This document shows positions 27,450-35,700 of a stretch of 53,671 bases of DNA, one piece after another; within the stretch, counting starts at the first letter, position 1, and every line of letters starts with the position of its first letter. A model generated the notes under the pieces. The model had not been told where the DNA came from. It searched no databases and worked only from the letters and a program-made list of their open reading frames with translations. The stretch comes from Pelobacter sp. UBA6812 (GTDB taxonomy: Bacteria > Desulfobacterota > Desulfuromonadia > Desulfuromonadales > Syntrophotaleaceae), in assembly GCA_002452265.1 (NCBI GenBank), contig DKEW01000012.1, forward strand, positions 1 to 53,671, read 5' to 3'. The translations under genes and the position numbers were made by a program.

Positions 27450-28307
27450 ATGTCCTCGTTCGTACCCACATTAAAGCGACCAGAGCTTTTTCTGCAACGG
27501 CTGAAGCAGAACCGTATGGCACTGGCCGGTGCGGCAATCGTGTTGGGCATGTTCGTTCTGGCGTTGCTCGCCTCGGCGGTCGGACGCGATCCGGGGGATA
27601 TCGATGTGAGCCGGCAACTGCTGGCTCCCTGTTGGAGTTTTCCTCTGGGAACGGACGACCTCGGCCGCGATGTGCTGGCACGCATCCTTTATGGTGCGCG
27701 TATTTCACTATTGGTCGGATTTGTGGCAGTAGGCATTTCCACCGGTATCGGCGTCGTGGTCGGAGCCCTGGCGGGATATTACGGAGGCTGGATCGATAGC
27801 CTGATCATGCGCTTCGTTGACATCATGCTGTGTTTTCCAAGCTTTTTTCTCATTCTGGCGGTGGTTGCTTTTCTTGAGCCTTCCATCTGGAATATCATGA
27901 TTGTCATCGGTCTTACCAGTTGGATGGGGGTGGCAAGGCTGGTACGGGCTGAATTCCTTTCGTTGCGGGAACGGGACTACGTGCAGGCTGCAAAAGCTCT
28001 TGGCGCACGCGACGGGCGGGTCATTTTCGTGCATATTCTGCCTAATGCTTTGTCGCCTATTCTGGTATCCGCGACTCTTGGCGTTGCCGGGGCAATCCTT
28101 GTCGAGAGCGCTCTTTCGTTTCTTGGCATCGGGGTGCAACCACCTACTCCATCATGGGGGAATATGCTTATCGCCGGAAAGCAGACTCTTGGCACCGCCT
28201 GGTGGTTGTCGGTTTTTCCCGGCTTGGCGATTCTGGTGACCGTGCTTGGTTATAACCTACTCGGCGAAGGGATCCGCGATGCTCTGGATCCCCGTCTTAA
28301 AGAATAA
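27450..28307 (+). CDS. Peptide ABC transporter permease, DppC type
   Basis: This 285-residue inner-membrane permease is the second half of the transporter channel. It shows the N-terminal PLGTDDLGRDVLARILYGAR, typical of DppC/OppC, and the ATPase-contact loop REFLSLRERDYVQAAKALGA-like sequence (here RAEFLSLRERDYVQAAKA). SFLGIGVQPPTPSWGNML follows. ATG 27450 has AAGGA 7 bases upstream. ATG 27444, overlapping the previous stop, is too close to it. No DppD/DppF ATPase genes follow, so ATPases must be encoded elsewhere if the system works. Confidence 0.94.
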   Translation: MSSFVPTLKRPELFLQRLKQNRMALAGAAIVLGMFVLALLASAVGRDPGDIDVSRQLLAPCWSFPLGTDDLGRDVLARILYGARISLLVGFVAVGISTGIGVVVGALAGYYGGWIDSLIMRFVDIMLCFPSFFLILAVVAFLEPSIWNIMIVIGLTSWMGVARLVRAEFLSLRERDYVQAAKALGARDGRVIFVHILPNALSPILVSATLGVAGAILVESALSFLGIGVQPPTPSWGNMLIAGKQTLGTAWWLSVFPGLAILVTVLGYNLLGEGIRDALDPRLKE

Positions 28308-28327
28308 TTCACGAGGAATTTCTCTTT

Positions 28328-28774
28328 ATGTCACACAATGAAAACAGTGAAGAACTGAACGGTCTGCAACCGGCGGACCTGGTGCTGGCTCGCTGCGAGG
28401 CTTTCCGCCAACACGACTTCAGCTTCATTTTCCACAGTTACCATGAGGACGCCCCCTTTTTGCAGGCCTTTGCGGATTGCCGGGACTATCTCGAGTATGC
28501 CGCGCAGGCGCTGCAGGGCTCTTTCCGTATCAATGATTGCCGTATCGGCCGAGTGCGGGAAGTTGCCGACAATGAAGTCCAGGTATTGTTTTCCATGGAG
28601 ATCGATTGTGATGGTGTGATTCACAGGACTATCGAGATGGCGTGCCTGAAGCGCAGCGAGCAGGGGTGGAGGTATCATTCCGGCGCCAAGCGTCCCTTGG
28701 AGGATTTCAACAGTCCTCTGGAGGATATCGATTTTGAGAATTTTCTGGATTGCGCAACCCTGGTGTTTTTCTAA
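28328..28774 (+). CDS. YchJ-like NTF2-fold protein without SEC-C motifs
   Basis: This 148-residue protein resembles the middle domain of YchJ-family proteins, a small NTF2-like barrel. It shows ADLVLARCEAFRQHDFSFIFHSYHEDAPF at the start, split here as two adjoining helices, and EQGWRYHSGAK near residue 120. The zinc-binding SEC-C ends found in full YchJ are absent. Function is unknown. It is 20 bases after the DppC-type gene, so it is probably in the same transcript. Confidence 0.65.
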   Translation: MSHNENSEELNGLQPADLVLARCEAFRQHDFSFIFHSYHEDAPFLQAFADCRDYLEYAAQALQGSFRINDCRIGRVREVADNEVQVLFSMEIDCDGVIHRTIEMACLKRSEQGWRYHSGAKRPLEDFNSPLEDIDFENFLDCATLVFF

Positions 28775-28821
28775 ATCCCGGTTTGCTGCCGAAACCTTAG
28801 ACAGGGGCGAGGCAATATATC

Positions 28822-30183
28822 ATGGATGCACCTTCCTCTTTACGCAGTGGCTGGGCCAGCAGGATCGGATTTATACTTGCTGCGGCCGGCAGTGCCATCG
28901 GCCTGGGCAATATCTGGAAGTTCCCCTATATCGCCGGCATGCATGGCGGCGGTGCCTTCGTGCTTGTGTACCTGGCCTGTATTCTACTGCTTGGGCTGCC
29001 GATCATGGTTGCCGAGCTACTTATCGGCCGTTGCGGTCAGCGCGATGCCGTCGGCTCCTTCGTGGCTCTTGAAGGTCGTTCCAGTCCTTGGCGGCTTGTC
29101 GGTTGGGCGAGCGTGCTGGCCGCGTTTGTCCTGCTGGCTTTTTATTCCGTAGTGGCCGGGTGGAGCTTCGATTATGTCTTTAAAGCCGCCATTGGGGCGC
29201 TGCATCGCGGCACCCCTGAACAGGTCAGCAGTTTGTTCAGCCAACTTACCGCCAGCCCCTGGCGGGTGCTTTTCTGGCAGGCGTTGTTTATCATGGCAAC
29301 CGTAGGGATTGTCATTGGTGGCATTCGCGGTGGTATCGAGCGCTGGAGCAAGATCCTCATGCCGGGTCTGTTCGCCCTGCTGATATTGCTGTTTTTGTAT
29401 GCCATGTTTTCCCCGGGCGGACCGCAAGCCCTTCGCTTCATGTTTGTGCCCGACTTTTCCCGGCTTACTTCCCAATCCGTACTGGTTGCTCTTGGCCATG
29501 CCTTTTTTACCCTTTCTTTAGGGGCCGGGGTGATGATTACCTACGGCTCCTACCTCGATGCCGATGCGGATCTGTTCGGCCTTTCCTTACGCATCGCTTT
29601 TCTCGATACGTTGGTTGCCATGTTGGCATCCCTTACCATTTTTTCGGTGGTATTTTCAGCCGGGATGCCCATTGGTGGTGGCCCGGGGCTGGTGTTTGAG
29701 ACGCTTCCGATCCTTTTTATGCAGCTGCCTTTTGGTCAGTTGTGGGCCCTGGTATTTTTTCTGTTACTGGCTTTTGCCGCTTTGACCTCGGCCATCTCCA
29801 TGCTGGAGGTTGTTGTCGCGTACGTCATCGATGAATGCCAATGGCAACGCTCGCATGCAACTTTTCTGGTCGGAGTATCGGCCTTTGCGCTGGGGATCCC
29901 CTGTGCGCTATCCTTTAACCTCTGGTCAGGTATCACCTTGTTGCCGGGTCGTACCGTATTCCAATCCTTCGATCTGCTGGTTTCCTCTTACATGCTGCCG
30001 CTGGGTGGTTTGCTGGTAGCCGTTTATGCGGGTTGGGTGTGGTCTGCCAATCAGGAAAAAGGGGCCTTGGTGAATCTGCGACAACCAACCTTGCTGTTTG
30101 GTGTGTGGCATTTTCTGGTTCGCTATTTTGCTCCGGTAGCTGTGCTGTTGGTATTACTGCATGAAGCCGGACTTTTTCGCTGA
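28822..30183 (+). CDS. Sodium-dependent transporter, NSS/SNF family
   Basis: This 453-residue inner-membrane protein has eleven to twelve helices and the LeuT-like signature at its start: RIGFILAAAGSAIGLGNIWK, then FPYIAGMHGGGAF. These glycine- and aspartate-region residues line the sodium and substrate sites. FFTLSLGAGVMITYGSY, typical of helix 6-7 regions, also appears. Members import amino acids together with sodium, and the substrate here is unknown. It follows the peptide-transporter genes, fitting a role in amino acid uptake. Confidence 0.93.
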   Translation: MDAPSSLRSGWASRIGFILAAAGSAIGLGNIWKFPYIAGMHGGGAFVLVYLACILLLGLPIMVAELLIGRCGQRDAVGSFVALEGRSSPWRLVGWASVLAAFVLLAFYSVVAGWSFDYVFKAAIGALHRGTPEQVSSLFSQLTASPWRVLFWQALFIMATVGIVIGGIRGGIERWSKILMPGLFALLILLFLYAMFSPGGPQALRFMFVPDFSRLTSQSVLVALGHAFFTLSLGAGVMITYGSYLDADADLFGLSLRIAFLDTLVAMLASLTIFSVVFSAGMPIGGGPGLVFETLPILFMQLPFGQLWALVFFLLLAFAALTSAISMLEVVVAYVIDECQWQRSHATFLVGVSAFALGIPCALSFNLWSGITLLPGRTVFQSFDLLVSSYMLPLGGLLVAVYAGWVWSANQEKGALVNLRQPTLLFGVWHFLVRYFAPVAVLLVLLHEAGLFR

Positions 30184-30185
30184 TT

Positions 30186-31001
30186 ATGCCTGAGCTTCCT
30201 GAAGTAGAGACTATTCGACGAGGTATCGAGCCCTGGGTACTTGAAGCACCGGTTATCGGGGTGGTGATCCGTCAATCGCAGCTGCGCTGGATGATCCCTG
30301 CTGACCTGGCCGAGCATCTGGTGGGGCGTAGCTTTGTCGCTGTGCAACGCCGTGCCAAGTACCTGCTTTTGCAAAACCAGCAGGGATGTCTGTTGATCCA
30401 CCTTGGCATGAGCGGTTCTTTGCGCATTGTATCGTCCGATCTCGTGGCTGGCCGCCATGACCATGTCGACATTGTGTTTGAAAACGGACGTTGTCTGCGG
30501 CTGAACGATCCACGTCGATTTGGGGCGGTTTTATGGGTCGGAAACAACCCGGCAGAGCATGCGTTGCTGGCTCACCTGGGTCCGGAACCGCTTTCAGACG
30601 AATTTAACGGGGCGATGTTGTATGCCCGATCTCGCGGTCGGAAACTAGCAGTTAAAAACTTCATTATGGACCAGAGGATCGTGGTCGGGGTCGGAAATAT
30701 TTATGCCAGCGAGGCCCTTTACCGGGCGGGCATTCATCCGGCGTTTGCCGCCGGTCGCATCTCCCGGCGCCGTTATGGATTGCTGGCTGAAGCGGTGCGG
30801 CAGGTGCTTACGGAAGCGATCGCTGCCGGGGGCACAACCTTGCGTGACTTTACCGATGAAAAGGGTCGCCCCGGGTATTTTAGTCAACAATTGTTGGTCT
30901 ATGGTCGAGAAGGTCAACCATGCGTGCATTGTGGCAGGCCGATCACATGTGAAACCATCGGTCAGCGTAGTAGCTATTTTTGCAGTCGCTGTCAGCGTTG
31001 A
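30186..31001 (+). CDS. mutM: Formamidopyrimidine-DNA glycosylase
   Basis: This 271-residue DNA repair enzyme removes oxidised purines such as 8-oxoguanine and then cuts the strand. The N-terminal PELPEVETIRRGI supplies the catalytic proline and glutamate. HLGMSGSLRI, NDPRRFGAV and VGVGNIYASEALYRAGIHP follow. The C-terminal zinc finger is CVHCGRPI...YFCSRCQR. All key residues are present. It begins 2 bases after the transporter stop. Its presence in an anaerobe fits tolerance of occasional oxygen exposure. Confidence 0.97.
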   Translation: MPELPEVETIRRGIEPWVLEAPVIGVVIRQSQLRWMIPADLAEHLVGRSFVAVQRRAKYLLLQNQQGCLLIHLGMSGSLRIVSSDLVAGRHDHVDIVFENGRCLRLNDPRRFGAVLWVGNNPAEHALLAHLGPEPLSDEFNGAMLYARSRGRKLAVKNFIMDQRIVVGVGNIYASEALYRAGIHPAFAAGRISRRRYGLLAEAVRQVLTEAIAAGGTTLRDFTDEKGRPGYFSQQLLVYGREGQPCVHCGRPITCETIGQRSSYFCSRCQR

Positions 31002-31040
31002 TAGGCATCCCGCCCCTAGCCGGAGTGACAGGAGTCAATT

Positions 31041-31451
31041 TTGGAAAATTTTCGATTTACCATGCCTTACCGAGTGCGTGTTGCCGACATCAACTATGGC
31101 GGACACGTTTCCAACGCCGCCGTGCTCAGCTTTTTTCAGGATGGTCGCATCGGCTACTTGGCAGCGATCGGCGATTTCAGTGAGATGGATATCGGTGGCT
31201 GCGGTATTATTTTACCGGAGGCTCATGCCCAGTATCGCGCCGAGATGTTTCTCAACGACGATCTGGTCATCGGCGTCCGCATTGAAAGCCTTAAAAACTC
31301 ATCGTTTATCATGTCTTATCGTATTGAACGGGAAGGGGTGGTGACTGCCGAGGGCACCACGGCTCTGGTTGCCTTTGATTATCAGAAACGGCGACCTTGC
31401 CGCTTGCCGCCGGTCTTTCGTAAAGCGGTGGAAGAGTTTGAGGAGCTTTAA
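31041..31451 (+). CDS. Acyl-CoA thioesterase (4HBT type), TTG start
   Basis: This 136-residue hotdog protein has the start MPYRVRVADINYGGHVSNAAV. The D-x-(N/D)-xxGHVxN pattern is like the 4-hydroxybenzoyl-CoA thioesterase/YbgC group. IGVRIESLKNSSFIMSYRI follows. It probably hydrolyses an acyl-CoA or acyl-ACP, with substrate unknown. TTG 31041 is preceded by AGGAG about 7 bases upstream, which decides the start. The ATG six codons later lacks a site. Confidence 0.85.
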   Translation: MENFRFTMPYRVRVADINYGGHVSNAAVLSFFQDGRIGYLAAIGDFSEMDIGGCGIILPEAHAQYRAEMFLNDDLVIGVRIESLKNSSFIMSYRIEREGVVTAEGTTALVAFDYQKRRPCRLPPVFRKAVEEFEEL

Positions 31452-31491
31452 GAGAGTTTGACAGTTAAACCTGAAAGCAAGGAGGACAACC

Positions 31492-31695
31492 ATGACAGAT
31501 TTTCGTATTTGTCCCAAATGCCAATACGGACGTGGGTTTCACGTTGCTTTGCACGAAGTCGAGGAGGGGATGTCTGTGATGCTGATCTGCCCGGATTGCG
31601 GACAGTCTTATGTGTTAGGCTGGGCTGTTGAAATCACGGGCGGGCAGGTCAAGGAAGGGGCTGCCTTTCCGGTGCGCGACGAATCAAACGATTAG
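31492..31695 (+). CDS. Small zinc-ribbon protein
   Basis: This 67-residue protein has two cysteine pairs, CPKC at about residues 8-11 and CPDC at about 34-37, spaced as in a zinc ribbon. The rest is short strands, with no catalytic motif. Such proteins often bind metal or nucleic acid. AAGGAGG lies 8 bases before the ATG, which supports translation. It follows the thioesterase by 40 bases. Function is unknown. Confidence 0.75.
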   Translation: MTDFRICPKCQYGRGFHVALHEVEEGMSVMLICPDCGQSYVLGWAVEITGGQVKEGAAFPVRDESND

Positions 31696-31720
31696 CGAAT
31701 CTTTTGCTGTGGCCTTTTGA

Positions 31721-31753
31721 ATAGTTGACAAAATTAATCAGGCATGTTATCCG
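31721..31753 (+). promoter_or_regulatory. cysE-isc promoter with IscR type 1 operator
   Basis: ATAGTTGACAAAATTAATCAGGCAT (31721-31745, 25 bases) agrees at 22 of 25 positions with the E. coli IscR type 1 consensus as I recall it. TTGACA at 31725-31730 serves as the -35, with TATCCG or TTATCC near 31747-31753 as a weak -10. Operator and -35 overlap, so IscR with its cluster would block transcription. It resembles the E. coli iscR promoter. Confidence 0.75.
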
Positions 31754-31798
31754 TAGCCCAACTGCAACCTGTTAAGGACTTTATGCAAGGGGGCTTCG

Positions 31799-32485
31799 GT
31801 GTTTCAGACGCTTAAGGAAGATATTAAAACGGTTTTTGATCGGGATCCCGCGGTACGCAGTGTGCCGGAAATCATCTTCTGCTATCCCGGTTTTCATGCG
31901 CTGCTCTTTTACCGCCTGGCGCATGCGCTATGGGTTCGCAAATACCGATTTCTGGCTCGATTTCTCTCCCATTTAGGCCGCATGACTACAGGGATCGAAA
32001 TTCACCCCGGTGCCCGGATCGGGCGCCGTTTCTTTATCGATCACGGTATGGGAGTCGTTATCGGCGAGACTGCCGAGATAGGCGATGACTGTACTCTTTA
32101 CCATGGCGTGACCCTTGGCGGGACCTCCTGGGCCAAGGAAAAACGCCATCCCACCTTGGGTAACAATATCGTCATCGGTGCCGGCGCCAAAGTGCTCGGT
32201 CCCTTCAAGGTCGGAGACAACAGCAAAATAGGTGCAAATTCCGTCGTGGTTCGAGAAGTTCCTGCCAATTCCACTGTGGTCGGCATCCCCGGTCGGGTGG
32301 TTTTTGCCAACGGCGAAAAGGTGGGAACGCGATTCGACCTGGAACACGGCGAAATGCCCGATCCCGAAGGTAAGGCGATGTCCTGCATGTTTGATCAGTT
32401 GCGCGCGCTGGAACGACGCGTACGTGAACTTGAAGGGGAAAAGGGGTTTGGCGGCGCTGATGAGCAGGATCAAGAGGTGATCTAA
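31799..32485 (+). CDS. cysE: Serine O-acetyltransferase, GTG start
   Basis: This 228-residue enzyme acetylates serine to form the cysteine precursor O-acetylserine. An N-terminal helical part (ALLFYRLAHALW) precedes the left-handed beta-helix of hexapeptide repeats. The catalytic region is FIDHGMGVVIGETAEIGDD (His in IDHG), then LYHGVTLGG and HPTLGNNIVIGAGAKVLG. GTG 31799 has AAGGGGG about 7 bases upstream. It is the first gene of the iron-sulfur unit, placed to supply cysteine for IscS. Confidence 0.96.
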   Translation: MFQTLKEDIKTVFDRDPAVRSVPEIIFCYPGFHALLFYRLAHALWVRKYRFLARFLSHLGRMTTGIEIHPGARIGRRFFIDHGMGVVIGETAEIGDDCTLYHGVTLGGTSWAKEKRHPTLGNNIVIGAGAKVLGPFKVGDNSKIGANSVVVREVPANSTVVGIPGRVVFANGEKVGTRFDLEHGEMPDPEGKAMSCMFDQLRALERRVRELEGEKGFGGADEQDQEVI

Positions 32486-32488
32486 ACG

Positions 32489-32932
32489 ATGCGTTTGTCC
32501 ACCAAAGCACAATATGCCGTGCGGGCCATGGTTCGCCTTAGTTTTGAGAGTCCTGACGCACCTGTGTCGAGCAAAACCATTGCCGACCTGGAAGGCATTT
32601 CGCTGACCTTTCTGGAACAGATTCTGTCCAAATTGCGGCGCGGCAAGATCGTTAAAAGTGTGCGCGGTCCCGGTGGCGGTTTTGTCTTGGCACGCTTGCC
32701 GGAACAGATCCGTGTCGATGAAATCATCGAGTGTGTAGAGGAACCGCTGATGCCGGTAGCCTGTATGGACGAAACGGGCACCTGTCAATGTGAGGAACTT
32801 TGTTACACGCACATGGTTTGGGCGGGACTTGGACAGCGCATAAAGAATTTTCTGTCATCGATTACCCTGGCGGAGTTGTCCAGAGACGCATCGATGATCA
32901 GGCAAGGCACCCGCGTAAAGCGGGATATATGA
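32489..32932 (+). CDS. iscR: Rrf2-family Fe-S regulator IscR
   Basis: This 147-residue protein has an N-terminal winged helix (MRLSTKAQYAVRAMVRLSF, SLTFLEQILSKLRRGKIV) and the cluster ligands Cys92-x6-Cys99-x5-Cys105-x2-His108. This spacing matches the [2Fe-2S] site of IscR. With its cluster it represses the isc promoter, and the operator at 31721-31745 is the likely target. It begins 3 bases after cysE. The downstream genes are its expected regulon. Confidence 0.95.
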   Translation: MRLSTKAQYAVRAMVRLSFESPDAPVSSKTIADLEGISLTFLEQILSKLRRGKIVKSVRGPGGGFVLARLPEQIRVDEIIECVEEPLMPVACMDETGTCQCEELCYTHMVWAGLGQRIKNFLSSITLAELSRDASMIRQGTRVKRDI

Positions 32933-32954
32933 GATTGTACTGGGAGGAACAGAG

Positions 32955-34136
32955 GTGAAACGGATTTACATGGATAACAATGCCACCACCGCCGTGCGAC
33001 CCGAGGTGATGGAGGCCATGCTGCCTTTTTACAAGGAGCATTTTGGTAATCCCTCCAGCGTTCACTGGGCAGGCAGGGAAACAGGCGCGGCTTTGGAAGC
33101 AGCCCGGGAGAAGGTGGCAAATCTGATTAACTGTACTCCTGCAGAGATTGTCTTTACTTCATGTGGCAGCGAAGGAGATAACCTTGCTATCAAAGGGGTC
33201 GCGGACGTTCTGCGGGAGCGTGGCAATCACATCATCACCACCGCTGTTGAGCATCCGGCCGTATTGAGCACCTGCGAATATCTATCCAAGCAGGGCTTTG
33301 AGGTGACATACCTGCCCGTCGACCGTTACGGTATGCTCGATGTTGCCGCGCTGGAGGCGGCGATTACGGAAAAGACCATTCTGATTTCGGTCATGTGGGC
33401 CAATAACGAAACCGGAACCTTGTTCCCTATTGAACAGATCGGTGCCGTGGCCCGCAAACATAAAATCTGCTTTCATACCGACGCGGTACAGGCTATTGGC
33501 CGGGTACCGGTTGATGTGCAGGCTGCCCAGGTGGATCTGTTGGCCATTTCCGGACACAAGATCGGCGCACCCAAAGGGGTCGGTGCCCTGTACGTGCGCA
33601 AAGGTACCAGGCTTACGCCCTTGATCCACGGTGGTCACCAGGAGCGAAATCGGCGGGCTGGGACCCATAATCTGCCGGGCATCGTCGGGTTGGGGGTGGC
33701 CTGTGAATTGGCTGCCAGCGACCTGGCAGGTACTGCGCAGCGTTTGCGTAAGCTGCGCGATCGTCTGGAGCAGGGCTTGCTTGCTATTCCCGAAAGTCAG
33801 ATCAATGGCCATCCCACGGAACGGTTGCCCAATACCCTGAATATCAGTTTTAACTACATCGAAGGGGAGGCGGTGCTGCTGTTTATGGATATGCAAGGTA
33901 TCGCGGCTTCGTCCGGTTCGGCCTGCATGTCCGATTCGTTTGGGCAGTCCCACGTTATCGAAGCCATGGGGGTCGATCCGATGATGGCCAATTCGGCCAT
34001 CCGTTTCGGTCTGGGGTACGATAACACCGATGCCGATGTGGATCAGGTGCTGGAGATCCTGCCGGCCATCGTCAAAAAGTTGCGTGATATGAGTCCCTTT
34101 TATCACGAGCGGGATGTTACCAAAGCCACGGCTTAA
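32955..34136 (+). CDS. Cysteine desulfurase, NifS/IscS type
   Basis: This 393-residue PLP enzyme takes sulfur from cysteine and delivers it to Fe-S scaffolds and to tRNA thiolation. YMDNNATTAVRPEVMEAM opens the protein. The PLP lysine is in AISGHKIGAPKG (about residue 200) and the sulfur-carrying cysteine is in SSGSACMSDSFG (about 325). The long flexible loop and the C-terminus fit the NifS/IscS class I type. It is followed by the scaffold gene, and downstream mnmA probably uses its sulfur. Gene naming between nifS and iscS is a matter of convention. Confidence 0.95.
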   Translation: MKRIYMDNNATTAVRPEVMEAMLPFYKEHFGNPSSVHWAGRETGAALEAAREKVANLINCTPAEIVFTSCGSEGDNLAIKGVADVLRERGNHIITTAVEHPAVLSTCEYLSKQGFEVTYLPVDRYGMLDVAALEAAITEKTILISVMWANNETGTLFPIEQIGAVARKHKICFHTDAVQAIGRVPVDVQAAQVDLLAISGHKIGAPKGVGALYVRKGTRLTPLIHGGHQERNRRAGTHNLPGIVGLGVACELAASDLAGTAQRLRKLRDRLEQGLLAIPESQINGHPTERLPNTLNISFNYIEGEAVLLFMDMQGIAASSGSACMSDSFGQSHVIEAMGVDPMMANSAIRFGLGYDNTDADVDQVLEILPAIVKKLRDMSPFYHERDVTKATA

Positions 34137-34197
34137 TCTCTGATAATAACCGATGCCCGTTGCGGGCTTGATACCGTTCTTATGAAAAGGAGTCCTT

Positions 34198-34566
34198 ATG
34201 TATTCGGATAAAGTCATCGATCATTTTACCAATCCCCGTAACGTCGGTGAAATCGAAAATGCCGATGGCGTCGGAGAAAAAGTCAGCTCTTCCTGCGGCG
34301 ATCGCATGAAAGTATTTCTCAAGGTCGAGGATGGTGTGATCCAGGACATCAAATTCCAGACCTATGGTTGCGGTGCCGCCATTGCTTCATCGTCCATGAT
34401 GTCGGAACTTGTCATCGGTAAAACCCTGCAGGAGGCCCTCGACCTGACCAACGATCAGGTCGCCGACGCACTGGGTGGTCTTCCCGCCCCCAAACTGCAT
34501 TGTTCCAATCTGGCGGCTGATGCACTGCACGACGCTATCAAGAATTTCCAGGCGACTACGGCCTGA
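34198..34566 (+). CDS. Fe-S cluster scaffold, NifU/IscU N-domain
   Basis: This 122-residue scaffold has the three conserved cysteines in SSCGDRM, TYGCGAA and KLHCSNL, and the aspartate after the first. It builds clusters from NifS sulfur. The HscA-binding motif LPPVK of IscU is replaced by LPAPK, and hscA/hscB genes do not follow. It is a stand-alone N-domain without the C-terminal Nfu domain of full NifU. AAAGGAG lies before the ATG. A strong terminator follows. Confidence 0.93.
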   Translation: MYSDKVIDHFTNPRNVGEIENADGVGEKVSSSCGDRMKVFLKVEDGVIQDIKFQTYGCGAAIASSSMMSELVIGKTLQEALDLTNDQVADALGGLPAPKLHCSNLAADALHDAIKNFQATTA

Positions 34567-34591
34567 TTGTCTGTGCCCTGAAACGAACTCT

Positions 34592-34623
34592 AAAGGGCCA
34601 CCCACCATAGTGGGTGGCCCTTT
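34592..34623 (+). terminator. Rho-independent terminator after nifU
   Basis: AAAGGGCCACCCAC / GTGGGTGGCCCTTT forms a perfect 14-bp stem with CATA loop and a short T-run. It ends the cysE-iscR-iscS-nifU unit, although some read-through to mnmA, 18 bases later, is possible. Confidence 0.88.
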
Positions 34624-34641
34624 GGGTATTGAAGGCGAACC

Positions 34642-35700
34642 ATGGAAATGAGAAACAAACATATCGTGGTGGCCATGAGCGGCGGTGTCGATTCCACCGT
34701 CGCTGCGGCCCTGCTTCTGGACCAGGGTTACCAGGTGTCCGGTTTGACCATGCGGGTGTGGGATACCGAAACCCTGACAGAGGGGCAGGATCCTGCCCAT
34801 ATACGCGATGCCCGCAGAGTTGCAAAAGACCTGGGGATACCGCTGCATGTCGTCGATCTGCGTGAGGAATTCCAGCAACAGGTGGTCACACCCTTTTGCA
34901 ACGAGTACTTCGCCGGTCGTACGCCCAACCCCTGTGTTCTGTGCAACCGGGTTTTCAAGTTTCGCCGCTTGTTGCAGGAAGCCGACATGGTGGGGGCCGA
35001 TGCCCTGGCTACGGGGCATTACGCCCGGATCGTGGAGGATGGCCCTTTACGTATTCTGGCCAAGGGACTCAACCATCACAAGGATCAGAGCTATTTTCTG
35101 TTTACGCTGACCCAACAACAGTTGCAGCGCGTGGTTTTCCCCCTGGGGGAAATGAACAAGGATGATGTGCGGTCTCATGCGCAGCGTCTTGGTCTGCACG
35201 TTGCGCAAAAAGGCGACAGCCAGGATATCTGCTTTATCCCGGATGGCGATTATATCGGTTTCCTCGAGCGTCAATCCGATGCCCCCAGCACCGAAGGTTC
35301 CATCGTGCATGTCTCGGGCAAGGTTCTGGGAAAGCATCGCGGTGCCTATCGGTTTACCATCGGGCAGCGTCGCGGTCTGGGCATTGCCTGGCCGGAACCT
35401 TTGTATGTCATCGCCATCGATGCCGCCAAGCAGCAAGTCGTGGTGGGGGAACTGCAACATTTGAAAGTCGACCGATTGGTGACGACCGGCACCAACTGGA
35501 TCGTTCCAGCACCGCAGCAGCCGTTAAGGTCCCGCTGCCGCATCCGTTACCGGCACCATGAGGCGCCTTGTACGCTGGTTGTGCTGGATCATGATCGGGT
35601 CGAAGTACGTTTTGACGAACCGCAAAACGGTGTCACTCCAGGGCAGGCAGCAGTGTTCTATGATGGAGACAGGGTACTTGGCGGGGGCTGGATTGCATGA
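34642..35700 (+). CDS. mnmA: tRNA-specific 2-thiouridylase MnmA
   Basis: This 352-residue ATP-dependent enzyme adds sulfur to uridine 34 of tRNAs for Lys, Glu and Gln. It shows the P-loop MSGGVDSTVAAALLL at about residues 11-25. The catalytic cysteines are in NPCVLCNRVFKF and DSQDICFIPDGD (about 100 and 195). YRFTIGQRRGLGI is also typical. It receives sulfur from the desulfurase encoded upstream. A second ATG at 34648 is possible. The stop overlaps mtaB by 4 bases. Confidence 0.97.
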   Translation: MEMRNKHIVVAMSGGVDSTVAAALLLDQGYQVSGLTMRVWDTETLTEGQDPAHIRDARRVAKDLGIPLHVVDLREEFQQQVVTPFCNEYFAGRTPNPCVLCNRVFKFRRLLQEADMVGADALATGHYARIVEDGPLRILAKGLNHHKDQSYFLFTLTQQQLQRVVFPLGEMNKDDVRSHAQRLGLHVAQKGDSQDICFIPDGDYIGFLERQSDAPSTEGSIVHVSGKVLGKHRGAYRFTIGQRRGLGIAWPEPLYVIAIDAAKQQVVVGELQHLKVDRLVTTGTNWIVPAPQQPLRSRCRIRYRHHEAPCTLVVLDHDRVEVRFDEPQNGVTPGQAAVFYDGDRVLGGGWIA

